A stretch of 14,841 nt of DNA, taken from contig DCJH01000069.1 of the NCBI GenBank assembly GCA_002317385.1, forward strand, positions 13,174-28,014, in the 5' to 3' direction. Below, one piece after another: positions 14,778-14,841 of the stretch (positions are counted from its first letter, which is position 1; each line of letters opens with the position of its first letter). The notes below the pieces were generated by a model that was given only the letters and a program-made list of their open reading frames with translations, was not told the origin of the DNA and did no database searches. The stretch is from Prevotella sp. UBA1705 (GTDB lineage: Bacteria > Bacteroidota > Bacteroidia > Bacteroidales > Bacteroidaceae). Both the position numbers and the translations under genes were made by a program.

Positions 14778-14785
14778 TACCTTTG
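14778..14785 (+). promoter_or_regulatory. Promoter -7 box for a gene starting at the right edge
   Basis: The sequence tacctttg is an exact TAnnTTTG match, preceded by an AT-rich stretch. It lies 51 nt before the ATG at 14837. The leader is A-rich (aaaaagcaaagaaaatg), which is typical of well-translated Bacteroidota genes. A near-match, aacctttg, lies upstream near 14670. Confidence 0.75.
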
Positions 14786-14836
14786 CAACGTTTTAATAAA
14801 CAAATGATTGTTTTACAGATTTAAAAAGCAAAGAAA

Positions 14837-14841
14837 ATGAA
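14837..14841 (+). CDS. Start of a gene cut by the window edge
   Basis: Only ATG and two further bases are visible. Support comes from context: a consensus promoter box 51 nt upstream, an A-rich leader directly before the ATG, and divergence from mtaB. The product cannot be named. A six-codon frame upstream (14804-14824) could be a leader peptide or chance. Confidence 0.4.

Overview
The window looks like a chromosomal piece of a Bacteroidota genome, most likely Prevotella or a close relative. Four things point there. Promoter -7 boxes have the form TAnnTTTG instead of sigma70 boxes. Starts have A-rich leaders and no Shine-Dalgarno sequence. Two secreted proteins end in type IX secretion (T9SS) type A sorting domains. 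The protease carries BACON and cleaved-adhesin modules. The species is an inference; no rRNA or other marker is present.

Positions 1-3593 (+) hold a surface-polysaccharide operon: the 3' part of rfbA/rmlA (dTDP-glucose synthesis), a Wzc-type co-polymerase/tyrosine kinase with a tail of 20 tyrosines, and a small HAD hydrolase starting 2 nt after the kinase stop. A 178-nt gap with a long imperfect hairpin leads to fmt, methionyl-tRNA formyltransferase (3772-4749, +). The 363-nt gap after fmt holds a C-rich inverted repeat, a perfect 22-bp tandem duplication and the terminator of the next, opposing gene.

Positions 5113-9195 carry two divergently transcribed secreted proteins: an M6-type zinc metalloprotease (-) and an LRR protein of the 21-residue type (+). 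Both have a signal peptide and a T9SS tail, and their back-to-back promoters lie in a 156-nt spacer, so both are probably surface-exposed or released.

Positions 9196-10025 are an 830-nt non-coding stretch with a terminator, two more C-rich inverted repeats, two more tandem arrays of about 22 bp, a perfect 12-bp palindrome and the promoter of an exported beta-propeller-like protein (10026-11591, +).

Positions 11665-14598 (-) form an operon read from the right: mtaB (tRNA methylthiotransferase), a GT2 glycosyltransferase and a small three-helix membrane protein, with a promoter before mtaB and a terminator after the last gene. The right edge has a strong-looking promoter and the first codon of a further + strand gene.

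No CRISPR array, RNA gene, prophage or transposase was found. The most unusual signal is non-coding: each of the three C-rich inverted repeats lies beside a tandem array of about 22 bp, as if they were copies of one composite intergenic module.
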